A stretch of 64,000 nt of DNA from WLMZ01 sp031410915 (GTDB lineage: Bacteria; Actinomycetota; Acidimicrobiia; Acidimicrobiales; Ilumatobacteraceae), in NCBI GenBank assembly GCA_031410915.1, contig JANNZY010000217.1, positions 1 through 64,000 of the forward strand, read 5' to 3'. A program made the translations under genes and the position numbers. Below, in pieces: positions 16,242 through 24,673 of the stretch. Under the pieces are notes generated by a model, which was given only the letters and a program-made list of their open reading frames with translations, had not been told where the DNA came from and searched no databases. Within the stretch, counting starts at the first letter, position 1. The number at the start of each line of letters is the position of its first letter.

Positions 16242-16781
16242 ATGGCGATGCGCCGCAAGAACGACATGTGGAAAGACACGCAGGGTTCCTTTCTCCCCGA
16301 GGAGTCCGAACAAGAGGCGCAGGCCGCAGCCGTCGACGCCCGCGAACGGATCCAGAAGTTGGAGGAGCAGCTCCAGTCGCAGTTCACCTCGATGGCCACC
16401 TACGCCGAAATCGCGCAACGTTCCGTCGACACCGCCCGCGCCGAAGCCCGCGCCGATCTCGAGCGCGAGAAGTCGACACTCATCTCGCTGATGGAGCGCA
16501 TCCGACTCGAGGTGCTCGACGACGATCACCGGCCCGCGATCGCCGGTGCGCTGCCGACGCCCGTCCCACCGCCACCCCCGGAGCCCGCCGCGCCAACGAT
16601 CGACATCAGCGCGCTCGCTCGCATTGCCCTCCTCGAGGACAGGTTCGAACGGCTCAGCTACCAGTTCGGGCAAGTGTTGAAGAGCCAGGAAGAACTGGCC
16701 AACTCGATTGCCTTCATGTTCGAGCAGCAACTCCGCGCGTCGAGCTGGTCGCACGAGCCGGAGCCAGCCCGCTCGCAGTGA
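16242..16781 (+). CDS. Small coiled-coil protein next to pilins
   Basis: This protein of about 179 residues has no recognised catalytic domain. Residues 25-90 form a charged coiled coil (ARERIQKLEEQLQSQFTSM). A proline-rich linker follows near 105-115, and a second short helical segment near 125-165. There is no signal peptide or membrane segment. AAAGGA lies just before two candidate ATGs at 16242 and 16248; the spacing suits neither perfectly. It is divergent from the pilin genes and resembles, in general style only, the larger coiled-coil protein ahead of pilB. A pilus-related role is a guess. Confidence 0.6.
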   Translation: MAMRRKNDMWKDTQGSFLPEESEQEAQAAAVDARERIQKLEEQLQSQFTSMATYAEIAQRSVDTARAEARADLEREKSTLISLMERIRLEVLDDDHRPAIAGALPTPVPPPPPEPAAPTIDISALARIALLEDRFERLSYQFGQVLKSQEELANSIAFMFEQQLRASSWSHEPEPARSQ

Positions 16782-16817
16782 CCCGAGTCGACGGTTCCGC
16801 CTCGTACCCTGCGGGGC

Positions 16818-17993
16818 ATGGAACCGACGCTCACGTTGCGCCCCGGCCGGGACAAGTCGGTGCGCCGTCTCCATCCCTGGATCTTCAGCGGCGGCGTGGC
16901 CGCTGTGGCCGGTGACCCCCGACCCGGTGACACCGTGCGCGTGTTGTCGAGCGCCGGCGAGTCGCTCGGCCGAGCCGCGTATTCCCCGAACTCGCAGCTG
17001 CGGGCACGGATGTGGACGCATGATCCCGACACCCAGGTCGACGCCGATCTGATCTCGCGGCGCATCGTCGCCGCGTCGTCTCGGAGGGCTCACCTCGACG
17101 CGATCACCGACGCTCACCGAGTGGTGTTCAGCGAAGCCGACGGCGTGCCGGGCGTGATCGCCGATCGTTACGGCAACACGATCGTCGTCCAACTCGGGTC
17201 AGCGGGCGCTGAACTGTGGCGCGATCCCGTCGCCGATGCGCTGATCGCACTTCCCGGCGTCGACGGCGTGTTCGAGCGGTCCGACATCGACGGCCGCGAG
17301 CGCGAGGGCCTCGAGCCGCGCGTCGGGTTGCTGCGCGGGTCGCCGCGGAATGATGTCGTGATCCACGAGCGCGGCCTGCGCTACGAGGTCTCCTTCACCA
17401 CCGGCCAGAAGACGGGCTTCTACCTCGACCAGCGCGACGCCCGCACAGCCATCGCCGCGGTCGCCAACGGCCGCCGGGTGCTGAACGCGTTCTCCTACAC
17501 CGGCGCGTTCGGTGTCGTCGCCGCTCGCAACGGCGCGGCGAGCGTGACGAGCATCGACTCGTCCGGCCCGGCCCTGCGGGCGGCACAGAGCAACGCAGCA
17601 CTCAATGGTGTCGAGCACGGCGAGCAGATCGAGGGTGACGCGTTCGCCGAGTTGCGCCGGCTGCGCGACCGGGCGCGCAGCTTCGACCTGATCCTGCTCG
17701 ACCCGCCCAAGCTGGCCCCGACCGAGGCCCAGGTCGAGCGCGCCAGCCGGGCCTACAAGGACCTCAACCTCGTCGCCGCGAAGCTGCTCGCGCCGGGCGG
17801 CATCATGATGAGCTTTTCGTGCAGCGGCGGCATGAGCGCCGAGCTGTTCCAGAAGGTGGTGGCGGGCGCGGCGCTGGACGCCAAGCGCACACTGCGCGTC
17901 ATCGGCCGCCTCGACCAACCGAGCGACCACCCGGCGCCGCTGTCGTTTCCCGAGGCTCGCTACCTGAAGGGTCTGATCCTCGAAGCGGAATGA
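16818..17993 (+). CDS. rlmI: rRNA methyltransferase, RlmI family
   Basis: This class I SAM-dependent RNA cytosine-C5 methyltransferase has 391 residues. It has an N-terminal PUA-like region (LRPGRDKSVRRLHPWIFSG), a middle EEHEE-type domain and a Rossmann domain. The substrate/SAM motifs are GQKTGFYLDQR, LNAFSYTGAFG, the catalytic DPPKLAP and SCSGG. In E. coli RlmI modifies C1962 of 23S rRNA; related proteins may have other RNA targets. TACCCT lies seven bases upstream of the ATG with no Shine-Dalgarno sequence, so the mRNA is probably leaderless. Confidence 0.88.
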   Translation: MEPTLTLRPGRDKSVRRLHPWIFSGGVAAVAGDPRPGDTVRVLSSAGESLGRAAYSPNSQLRARMWTHDPDTQVDADLISRRIVAASSRRAHLDAITDAHRVVFSEADGVPGVIADRYGNTIVVQLGSAGAELWRDPVADALIALPGVDGVFERSDIDGREREGLEPRVGLLRGSPRNDVVIHERGLRYEVSFTTGQKTGFYLDQRDARTAIAAVANGRRVLNAFSYTGAFGVVAARNGAASVTSIDSSGPALRAAQSNAALNGVEHGEQIEGDAFAELRRLRDRARSFDLILLDPPKLAPTEAQVERASRAYKDLNLVAAKLLAPGGIMMSFSCSGGMSAELFQKVVAGAALDAKRTLRVIGRLDQPSDHPAPLSFPEARYLKGLILEAE

Positions 17994-18026
17994 CCGCGGT
18001 CAGCGACGGCGGTCGGCGACAGCGGG

Positions 18027-18455
18027 TCAATGCCCGCCGTGGCTCGATGGCGCCGACTCCTGGACGAGTTCGATCAACGTGCCGAAGCTCCCCTTCGGGT
18101 GCACGAACGCGACCGTGGTGTTGCGGCTGCCCGGTCGCGGGGCCTGGTCGATCGCCATCGCTCCAGCGGCGATCATCGACGCCAAGGCCGCCGCGCAGTC
18201 GTCGACGCGGTAGCCGATGTGGTGCAGGCCCTCGCCGCGCTTGTCCAGCGACTTGGCGATCGGCGATTCATCACGCGTCGGCGTGACGAGCTGGATGTAG
18301 CTCTCGGCCACGTTCAACAGCGCCTCCTCGACCCCGTCGGACTCGACGATCTCGCGGTGCTCGACGGTCGCGCCGAAGGCCCGCGCGTAGTAGTCGATCG
18401 CAGCCTCGATGTCACGGACAGCGATGGCAACGTGGTCGATCTCGGTCAACAGCAT
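18027..18455 (-). CDS. mce: Methylmalonyl-CoA epimerase
   Basis: This VOC-fold enzyme of 142 residues interconverts (2R)- and (2S)-methylmalonyl-CoA. The family signature is visible: TEIDHVAIAVRDIEAAIDYY at the start with metal ligand His, EGLHHIGYRV in the second half, and the C-terminal GTLIELVQ with metal-binding Glu. It is downstream of and co-directional with crotonyl-CoA carboxylase/reductase (49 bp apart), consistent with the ethylmalonyl-CoA route. TAGGAT is placed seven bases before the ATG, so the gene may also be transcribed separately as a leaderless mRNA. Confidence 0.9.
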   Translation of the reverse strand: MLLTEIDHVAIAVRDIEAAIDYYARAFGATVEHREIVESDGVEEALLNVAESYIQLVTPTRDESPIAKSLDKRGEGLHHIGYRVDDCAAALASMIAAGAMAIDQAPRPGSRNTTVAFVHPKGSFGTLIELVQESAPSSHGGH

Positions 18456-18503
18456 GGCGGCGATCCTACGATCGCGGCCCGTTGGTCACCCAACCCCGGC
18501 TCG

Positions 18504-19844
18504 TCATCCGCCGTGACGTCGGAAGATCGTGATCGTGTCCTCGCCGATGCGGTCTCGCTTCTCCGCATCGTCGATGCCCAGGCCTTCGCGGGGAGCGAGG
18601 CACAGGATGCCGATCTTGCCCTCGTGCTCGTTGCGGTGGATCTTCAATGCGGCCGCTCCCGCTTGTTCCAGCGGATACACCGCCGAGAGCAGCGGCTGGA
18701 TCTTGCCGAGATCGATCAGCCGGTTGGCCTGCCACGCCTCCGCGTAGTTCGCGAAGTGCGACGAGAGGAGGCGCTTGAGCTTCATCCAGAAATGCCGGTT
18801 GTCGAACTCGACCATGTAGCCCGATGTCGCTGCACACGTCACCACGGTGCCGCCGCGCTTGCACGCGAAGATGGACGCACCCATCGTCTGGCGACCGACG
18901 TGCTCGAACACGATGTCCGGATCGTCCCCGGCGAGCGAGCGAATCTGCTTTCCGAACCGGCGCCACTCGCTCTCGTCCTGAGTGTGCTCGTCCTTCCAGA
19001 ACTTGTAGCCCTCGGCCTTGCGGTCGATGACGGCCTCGACTCCGAGTTCGTTCAACAGCGCCGCCTTCTCCGGCGAGCTGACGATGCCAACAGGGATACC
19101 TCCACCGTTCAGGACGTACTGGATCGCGTACCCGCCGATGCCACCGGTCGCTCCCCAGACGAGCACGGTGTCGCCCTGCTTCATCTGCGCTGCATTGCGG
19201 CCGACGAGCATCCGGTAGCTCGTGCTGTTGCACAGCGCGTTGACCGCCGCTTCCTCCCAGGTGAGATGGGTCGGCTTGGGCATTAACTGGTTGGCCTTGA
19301 CGATGGTCAGATCGGCGAGTCCGCCGAAGTTGGTCTCGAAGCCCCAGATCCGCTGGTTGGACGCGAGCATCGAGTCGTCGTGCGCAGTGGGGTCTTGATC
19401 GTCGACGTGGTTGCAGTGCACCGTGACGCGATCTCCGGGCTTCCAGTTGCGCACGGCCGACCCGGTGCGTAGGACGACGCCGCTCGCGTCCGACCCGACG
19501 ATGTGGTACGGCAGTGCGTGACGCTTGCCCCACTCGCTCTCCTTGCCCATTCGGTCCAAGAACCCGAACGTCGGCAGGGGCTCGAAGATGCTGGTCCACA
19601 CGGTGTTGAAGTTGATCGAGCTGGCCATCACCGCGACCACTGCTTCGTCCGGCGCGAGCTCGGGCAACGCGACCTGGCCGATGTGCAATGACTGGCGCGG
19701 GTCCTTGTCCGCCGACGCCATGCCTTCGAACATCGCCGCGTCCTCGCGGCGCACGAACAGCGCCCGGTAGGACTCGGGCAGGGCCAGGTTGGCCAGCTCA
19801 TCGCCGCTGGCACCCGCTTCGATTGCTGCGAGAATCTGCTCCAT
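18504..19844 (-). CDS. ccrA: Crotonyl-CoA carboxylase/reductase
   Basis: This medium-chain dehydrogenase-type enzyme of 446 residues reductively carboxylates crotonyl-CoA to ethylmalonyl-CoA with NADPH. Family features are the N-terminal LPESYRALFVRREDA, the long insert with RIWGFETNFGGLADL, the NADPH motif VWGATGGIGG, and the C-terminal QPLLSAVYPLEQAGAA. The length is standard. It marks an ethylmalonyl-CoA pathway or an extender-unit supply; the epimerase and thiolase nearby support the former. ATG at 19844 is chosen; the upstream open frame runs through tandem repeats and is not coding. Confidence 0.93.
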   Translation of the reverse strand: MEQILAAIEAGASGDELANLALPESYRALFVRREDAAMFEGMASADKDPRQSLHIGQVALPELAPDEAVVAVMASSINFNTVWTSIFEPLPTFGFLDRMGKESEWGKRHALPYHIVGSDASGVVLRTGSAVRNWKPGDRVTVHCNHVDDQDPTAHDDSMLASNQRIWGFETNFGGLADLTIVKANQLMPKPTHLTWEEAAVNALCNSTSYRMLVGRNAAQMKQGDTVLVWGATGGIGGYAIQYVLNGGGIPVGIVSSPEKAALLNELGVEAVIDRKAEGYKFWKDEHTQDESEWRRFGKQIRSLAGDDPDIVFEHVGRQTMGASIFACKRGGTVVTCAATSGYMVEFDNRHFWMKLKRLLSSHFANYAEAWQANRLIDLGKIQPLLSAVYPLEQAGAAALKIHRNEHEGKIGILCLAPREGLGIDDAEKRDRIGEDTITIFRRHGG

Positions 19845-19894
19845 GCGGGCCGAGGTTACCCACCGGTAGCAATCGGACTGAAACCGGCCGGAGC

Positions 19895-20049
19895 GCGCTG
19901 GAACATGCCGGTCGCAACGGCAACATCCAGCAATCAGCACCACACGCACCCCGCCGCGCTGGAACATGCCGGTCACGGCGGCAGCATCCAGCAATGAGCG
20001 CCGCAAACGACACACGGCGCTGGAAGATGCCGGTCACGACGGCAACATC
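19895..20049. repeat. Three tandem 61-bp dyad repeats
   Basis: GCGCTGGAACATGCCGGTC begins at 19895, 19956 and 20017 (third copy GGAAGATG), an exact 61-bp period. Each unit can fold: GCTGGA and TCCAGC form the outer stem and GCCG/CGGC the inner stem with a small internal loop; the third copy has lost the outer 3' arm. The array sits between ccr and the YciI-like gene, just upstream of ccr. It could be a regulator-binding array, an RNA element or a dispersed palindromic repeat. Confidence 0.8.
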
Positions 20050-20060
20050 GGCGCAGCCGG

Positions 20061-20378
20061 TTAGAAGATGCCCGAGCGCGACTGGCCGAAGCCACGGGTG
20101 TCGGGGTTGCCGACGACCACGTTCCAGCGACGGATCCGCCACGATGTGACCAGGCCCTCGCGAACGTACGGGTCGTCGCGGACGAAGGATTCGACGACGG
20201 CGATGTCGTCGGCGCGGAACACGAGGACGGCGCCGTCGACCGGGTCGTCGAGCGCACCACCGAGCACCAGGAAGCCACGGCGGTGGTTGCTCTCCGCCAG
20301 CGCGAGGTGCGCGTCGCGGAACTGAGCGCGCCGCTCGACGTAGTCGGCCCCCACGTCGTAGTACAGCAGCCAGTACAC
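20061..20378 (-). CDS. YciI-like family protein
   Basis: This 105-residue dimeric alpha/beta-barrel protein shows the YciI pattern: an aromatic start (MYWLLYYDV), RRAQFRDAHLALAESN with the conserved histidine region, GALDDPVDGAVLVF, and the C-terminal ...YVREGLVTSWRIRRWNVV. Family members have been linked to small-molecule or chlorinated-aromatic metabolism, but most are uncharacterised. The GTG start at 20378 is preceded by CAAGAT six bases upstream, fitting a leaderless transcript. The 3' end lies just beside the 61-bp repeat array. Confidence 0.8.
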   Translation of the reverse strand: MYWLLYYDVGADYVERRAQFRDAHLALAESNHRRGFLVLGGALDDPVDGAVLVFRADDIAVVESFVRDDPYVREGLVTSWRIRRWNVVVGNPDTRGFGQSRSGIF

Positions 20379-20477
20379 GCACCCATCTTGGCATCCCCGG
20401 TTACCGACGGGTAGCAGCAGCGGCCTACGCTTCGATCAGCGACTGCGACGGCGCGGTCTCGGAGAAAGGCGTTGATC

Positions 20478-21659
20478 ATGGCTGGTTCGTACATCGTTGC
20501 TGGAGCCCGGACACCGATCGGCAAGATGAGCGGTGCACTCGCCGGATTCAGCGCTGCAGAACTCGGCGGGATCGCGATCAAGGCTGCGCTCGAGCGCGCT
20601 GGGGTTGCGCCAGAAGAAGTCGAGCACGTGTTGATGGGCCAGGTCCTGATGGCCGGCCAGGGCCAGGTGCCATCGCGCCAGGCCGCCGTGAAAGCCGGCA
20701 TCCCGATGAGCGTGCCCAGCGTGAACATCAACAAGGTCTGCCTGTCCGGCCTGAACACGATCTACCTCGCCGACCAGATGATCGCCGCGGGCGACGCCGA
20801 CATCGTCATCGCCGGCGGCATGGAGAGCATGACCAACGCGCCATACCTGGCGACCGGCGCACGCGCCGGTTTTCGCTACGGCAACACCGAGCTCGCCGAT
20901 GCCATCATCAAAGACGGCCTGTGGTGCGCGTTCGACGCGTGCCTGATGGGCCTGGGCACGGACCGCTACACGGCCGGCTCGATCAGCCGCGAGCAGCAGG
21001 ACGAGTTCGCGATGGCCAGCAACGTGCGTGCCGCGGACGCAATCGCTGCCGGCCGGCTCAGCGACGAGATCGTGCCGGTCACGATCCCGCAGCGCAAGGG
21101 CGATCCGATCGTCGTGTCGAACGACGAAGGCGTCAGGGCCAACACCACCATGGAATCGCTCGGTTCGCTCAAGCCCGCCTTCGACAAGGAGGGCAGCATC
21201 ACCGCCGCCAACGCATCGCAGATCAGTGACGGCGGTTCGGCGGTCGTTGTCATGTCCGAGCGCGCCGTGCAGTCGCGCGGGGTGCAACCGCTCGGTCAGG
21301 TCGTGGGATACGGCATGGTGGCCGGCCCGGACAACGCTTCGCTGTTGCACCAGCCGAGCCGAGCGATCTTCCGCGCGCTCGAACGGGCTGGCATGAAGGT
21401 CGACGAGGTCGACCTGTTCGAGTTGAACGAAGCGTTCGCCGCGGTCGGCATCGCCTCGATGGCCGAGCTCGGCATCACGCCGGAGATCACCAACGTCAAC
21501 GGCGGCGCAATCGCGCTCGGCCATCCGATCGGGATGAGCGGCAACCGGCTGGCACTGACGATCCTGCACGAACTGCGCCGTCGCGGTGGCGGCACCGGCG
21601 CAGTGGCGCTCTGCGGCGGCGGCGGGCAGGGCGACGCGCTGTTGGTGCGCACCGTCTGA
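20478..21659 (+). CDS. Acetyl-CoA C-acetyltransferase (thiolase)
   Basis: This thiolase of 393 residues condenses two acetyl-CoA to acetoacetyl-CoA or cleaves longer beta-ketoacyl-CoA. It has the acylation Cys in NKVCLSG (residue 88), the NEAFA motif, GGAIALGHPIGMSG with the catalytic His, and the final base Cys in LCGGGGQGDA. AAAGG lies about ten bases before ATG 20478; TTG at 20472 is a less likely start. Together with Ccr and the epimerase on the other side of the repeats it fits acetyl-CoA assimilation through acetoacetyl-CoA, or polyhydroxybutyrate supply. Confidence 0.92.
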   Translation: MAGSYIVAGARTPIGKMSGALAGFSAAELGGIAIKAALERAGVAPEEVEHVLMGQVLMAGQGQVPSRQAAVKAGIPMSVPSVNINKVCLSGLNTIYLADQMIAAGDADIVIAGGMESMTNAPYLATGARAGFRYGNTELADAIIKDGLWCAFDACLMGLGTDRYTAGSISREQQDEFAMASNVRAADAIAAGRLSDEIVPVTIPQRKGDPIVVSNDEGVRANTTMESLGSLKPAFDKEGSITAANASQISDGGSAVVVMSERAVQSRGVQPLGQVVGYGMVAGPDNASLLHQPSRAIFRALERAGMKVDEVDLFELNEAFAAVGIASMAELGITPEITNVNGGAIALGHPIGMSGNRLALTILHELRRRGGGTGAVALCGGGGQGDALLVRTV

Positions 21660-21713
21660 TCCACCCCGGGCGTCTCGCCCCGCTCGCCGACGTGGCCGAA
21701 CGACGGCACGCCC

Positions 21714-21745
21714 AACTCGGACATGGCCAAACTCGGACATGGCCA
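21714..21745. repeat. 16-bp tandem duplication
   Basis: AACTCGGACATGGCCA occurs twice in direct succession in the 410-bp gap between the thiolase gene and recR. No coding function is visible. Confidence 0.7.
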
Positions 21746-21868
21746 AACCAATCAGCACGCGGAGACGTGTCGTCGATGTGTGTGATGTGGCGCGCTGGTG
21801 GCGTTCGGCGCTCCCGCCCAGGTCAGTAGGTTGCGCCGGTGTTTGTCGGGGAAATCTCGCCGAAAGGG

Positions 21869-21897
21869 TTGACATCCGATCGACATGTTTGTAATGT
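21869..21897 (+). promoter_or_regulatory. Sigma70-type promoter of small RNA
   Basis: TTGACA (21869-21874) and TAATGT (21892-21897) are separated by exactly 17 bases, the closest match to a housekeeping consensus promoter seen in the window. No gene on the plus strand follows before recR, which is on the minus strand, so the transcript is most likely non-coding. Confidence 0.75.
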
Positions 21898-21903
21898 AAC
21901 TGC

Positions 21904-22019
21904 AACAAGTTGTTCGCACAGCGAGTGAAACACCACTCGTTGTCAAGATCTGAGGCACCACCTTCGCAGCTGGCCCGTCCGCCCGCTACCAGCTGCAGGG
22001 GTGGTGCCTCAGCATTTTT
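21904..22019 (+). ncRNA. Putative structured small RNA
   Basis: The promoter at 21869 would start a transcript near 21904. It would contain a short palindrome (AACAA-G-TTGTT), a hairpin CGAGTG-AAACAC-CACTCG (21922-21939), and a large terminator-like stem TGAGGCACCACC/GGTGGTGCCTCA. That stem encloses a GCAGCTGG/CCAGCTGC hairpin, and the transcript ends GCATTTTT at 22019, about 115 nt in all. It does not resemble 6S, tmRNA or RNase P RNA. A short GTG-led frame starting at 21925 (codons for KHHS early) is present but has no ribosome site. Function is unknown. Confidence 0.65.
21951..22019 (+). terminator. Intrinsic terminator of small RNA
   Basis: A 12-bp outer stem (21951-21962 with 22000-22011) encloses an 8-bp inner stem (21966-21973 with 21989-21996) and is followed by GCATTTTT. 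This is the clearest U-tract terminator in the window. It might also serve recR transcription from the other side only poorly, since no T run exists on that strand. Confidence 0.8.
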
Positions 22020-22069
22020 CACCTCTGTCGCCGCCGACCGCACACCCGAGATCATGGTGAGCGCCGCGC

Positions 22070-22675
22070 TCAGGTCACTTCGCGGCGGCCTTCGAGCGCA
22101 CGGCCGAGGGTGAGTTCGTCGGCGTACTCCAGATCGCCGCCGACGGGCAGCCCGCTGGCGATGCGGGTGACCTTCAAGTCGAACGGCTTCAACATCCGCG
22201 CGATGTAGAGCGCGGTGACCTCGCCCTCGGTGTTCGGGTTCGTGCAGAGGATGACCTCCTCGACCGCTTCCGGGCCGAGTCGAGCAAACAGCTCCTTCAT
22301 CTTCAGCTGCTCCGGGCCGACACCGTCGAGCGGACTCATCGCGCCGAGCAGGACGTGATATCGACCGTGGAACTCACCGGTCTTCTCCAGCGCGACGATG
22401 TCGCGCGATTCCTCCACGACGCACAGAGTGTGGCTGCTGCGTCGATCGTCGAGACAGATCGGGCACAGCTCGCCCTCGGCGAAGTTGAAGCACCGCGAGC
22501 AGAAGCGCACCCGGTCCTTGGCATCGGTGATCGCGTGAGCGAGGCGAGAGACGTCGTCATGTGGTGCTTTGAGCAGATGGAAGGCGATGCGCTGTGCCGA
22601 CTTCGGCCCCACACCGGGCATCCGTCCGAGTTCGTCGATCAGCGCCTGCACCGGCTGGGTGTACGTGCCCGCCAT
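22070..22675 (-). CDS. recR: Recombination mediator RecR
   Basis: RecR (201 residues) assists RecF/RecO in loading RecA at gaps. Visible are the N-terminal helix-hairpin-helix (LGRMPGVGPKSAQRIAFHLL), the zinc finger C-x2-C ... C-x2-C (FCSRCFNFAEGELCPIC), the Toprim strand LCVVEESRDIVALE, and the C-terminal TRIASGLPVGGDLEYADE motif. Its ATG overlaps the dnaX stop, so the two are translationally coupled, as in many bacteria. Length and order match the family. Confidence 0.97.
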   Translation of the reverse strand: MAGTYTQPVQALIDELGRMPGVGPKSAQRIAFHLLKAPHDDVSRLAHAITDAKDRVRFCSRCFNFAEGELCPICLDDRRSSHTLCVVEESRDIVALEKTGEFHGRYHVLLGAMSPLDGVGPEQLKMKELFARLGPEAVEEVILCTNPNTEGEVTALYIARMLKPFDLKVTRIASGLPVGGDLEYADELTLGRALEGRREVT

Positions 22676-24495
22676 CAGCGCGGCTCGTCGACGAAGACCG
22701 AGCCGGGAAAGGCATCCGTGAGTCGGTCCTCGGAGGTCTTCACCGAGCCGGGCGGGGCGTCGACGAGGTCATCGATGTCGATGTCTTCGTCCGCCTCCAT
22801 CGGCGGGTCGGCAGCGGTGAGCGAGCCACCCGGCCGCAGCGGCACGACCGGCGCGACGTGGCCGTCGGCGGCGACCTGGGCACCGGGCCCGTTGTCGACG
22901 ACGAGCGTGACCGGCACGGCCGCGCCGAGGTAGGCCTTGATCGCGGCCTGCACGTCGTTGCGATAGTCCTCGCAGCGCGAGCGATGGGTCTCGTTCGGAA
23001 GCCCGAACGCAACACTCTCGCCGCGAGCACCGAGGAAGTGGCCGGCGGAGAACAATGCCCGCGCCATGGGCTTGAGGGTCGGAAGCACATTGGACTGCCA
23101 CTCGGCAGCGAGCCGGGCTGCGAGCGACTCGATGCCGGGCACCGCCGAAGCGGGCGCGGCTGCTGGCGTCGGAGCCGGAACCGGGGGCGATGCCGCGACG
23201 ACGCCTTCGGTCGGCAGGTGTGCCGACGCGGCCAAGACCGGTGGCGCGGGCGCAGCCGCACGCGGCTGGGGGGCCGGTTGTGGGCGGGGCGCGGGCGCAG
23301 TGTCGTCGCGCCGGGCGCGACCACCGATCGCCGCTCGACCCGTGGCGGGGTCGACGGGTGCGGGGCGCACGGCCGGCGCAGGCGTCGTGGCCCCGGCCGC
23401 GACTGCCTTCTCCAACCGTTCGAGGCGAACGAGGAGGCCGTTGATGTCCGAGCCACCCGCGTCGTGGGTCAACTGCACGAGAGCGACGTCCAGCAGCAGC
23501 CGCGGGTCCGGCGCATGGCGCATCTCGACCAGCATCTCGCCGAGGCGCTCCATCGCCCTCACGATGGACGCCGCACCGAGGCGCTGGGCTTGCTCACCGA
23601 CCTTTGCCGCCTGCTGGTCGCCGAGCTGCACGAGTTCGGGTGCCATGAGCGACAGGAAGCAGTCGCGCAGATGCCGGATCAGCTCTTGCGCGAGCGTGCG
23701 CGGATCGCGACCCTGCTGCACGGCATGGGCGAGTGCGGCCAACGCCTGGCCGGGATCGCGAGCGATGAGCGCCTCGATGAACTCGTCGTAGGACTGCGTC
23801 TCGGGCGCGTCGCCGCCCGAGGCAGCCACCAGCTCCAGTGCGGACAGCGTGTCGCGTGCGGACCCACCGCCCTGCATGAGCGCGGCCTGGAAGCCCTCCT
23901 CCGACACCGTCAGGCCAGCATCGGCGGCGACCCAGCGCACGTGTTGTTCGAGTTCGTCCATCGGCAGCAGCCGGAACTCGAGGTGCTGGACGCGTGAGCG
24001 AATGGTCTGGCTGACCTTTTGCGGATCAGTGGTGGCGAGCACGAACACGACGTGCGGCGGCGGCTCTTCGAGCGTCTTCAGCAACGCTGCCTCGGCACCT
24101 TTGGACAGCATGTGCACTTCGTCGAGGATGTACACCTTGTGACGTCCGGGGGTGCCGAGTGACGCCTTCTCGATCAGGTCGCGCATCGCTTCGACCCCGT
24201 TGTTGCTGGCGGCGTCCAATTCGTGCACGTCGTAGCTGGTGCCGGCCTGAACAGCCAGACACGAATCGCACTCGCAACATGGCTCGCCGTCCGCCGGGTT
24301 GGTGCAGTTGAGCACCTTGGCCAGGACGCGCGCCGACGTGGTCTTGCCCGTGCCACGCGGGCCACTGAACAGGTAGCCCTGGCCCTCGCGCTCGTTGATG
24401 ACCGCGTTGCGCAGCGCCCGCACGACATGCTCCTGCCCGCGGATCTCGCTGAAGCGGCGGGGGCGGTACCGGCGGTAGAGCGACTGAGCGGCCAT
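22675..24495 (-). CDS. dnaX: DNA polymerase III subunits gamma/tau
   Basis: This clamp-loader ATPase has 606 residues. It opens with the conserved SLYRRYRPRRFSEIRGQEHV, then Walker A GPRGTGKTT (about 45-53), a four-cysteine zinc module (CCECDSC), DEVHMLSKGA (Walker B region) and the sensor segment ATTDPQKV. The middle collar domain is followed by a long Ala/Pro-rich linker (about 380-470) and a tau-type C-terminal domain. The frame is open upstream, but ATG 24495 starts the conserved sequence. No slippery heptamer was sought or seen for gamma production. Confidence 0.96.
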   Translation of the reverse strand: MAAQSLYRRYRPRRFSEIRGQEHVVRALRNAVINEREGQGYLFSGPRGTGKTTSARVLAKVLNCTNPADGEPCCECDSCLAVQAGTSYDVHELDAASNNGVEAMRDLIEKASLGTPGRHKVYILDEVHMLSKGAEAALLKTLEEPPPHVVFVLATTDPQKVSQTIRSRVQHLEFRLLPMDELEQHVRWVAADAGLTVSEEGFQAALMQGGGSARDTLSALELVAASGGDAPETQSYDEFIEALIARDPGQALAALAHAVQQGRDPRTLAQELIRHLRDCFLSLMAPELVQLGDQQAAKVGEQAQRLGAASIVRAMERLGEMLVEMRHAPDPRLLLDVALVQLTHDAGGSDINGLLVRLERLEKAVAAGATTPAPAVRPAPVDPATGRAAIGGRARRDDTAPAPRPQPAPQPRAAAPAPPVLAASAHLPTEGVVAASPPVPAPTPAAAPASAVPGIESLAARLAAEWQSNVLPTLKPMARALFSAGHFLGARGESVAFGLPNETHRSRCEDYRNDVQAAIKAYLGAAVPVTLVVDNGPGAQVAADGHVAPVVPLRPGGSLTAADPPMEADEDIDIDDLVDAPPGSVKTSEDRLTDAFPGSVFVDEPR

Positions 24496-24613
24496 CGCTG
24501 TGAGCCTACCGAGAGGGCGTGACAGGGTTGGGCCGGATGGCACGCGGCCCGCAGATGCGCCTGGCGAGGGTCTCGTCGACCTCGAAAACTCCTGCGCCGC
24601 CGGACTTCTTTCA

Positions 24614-24619
24614 TATGAT
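24614..24619 (+). promoter_or_regulatory. Possible -10 element for lipoprotein gene
   Basis: TATGAT lies 55 bases before the start codon of the first lipoprotein gene, in the 178-bp divergent gap to dnaX. No clear -35 box accompanies it, so this is tentative. Confidence 0.35.
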
Positions 24620-24673
24620 GTGCGCAAGTCTCACGGCGACGGGCCGGCGCGGACTGGTCGAGGGAGATGTGTG

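Noticed and set aside
21925..22113. Leader-peptide gene in the small RNA (KHHS start)
   Set aside because: There is no ribosome site and no regulated gene downstream on that strand, and the frame crosses the terminator.
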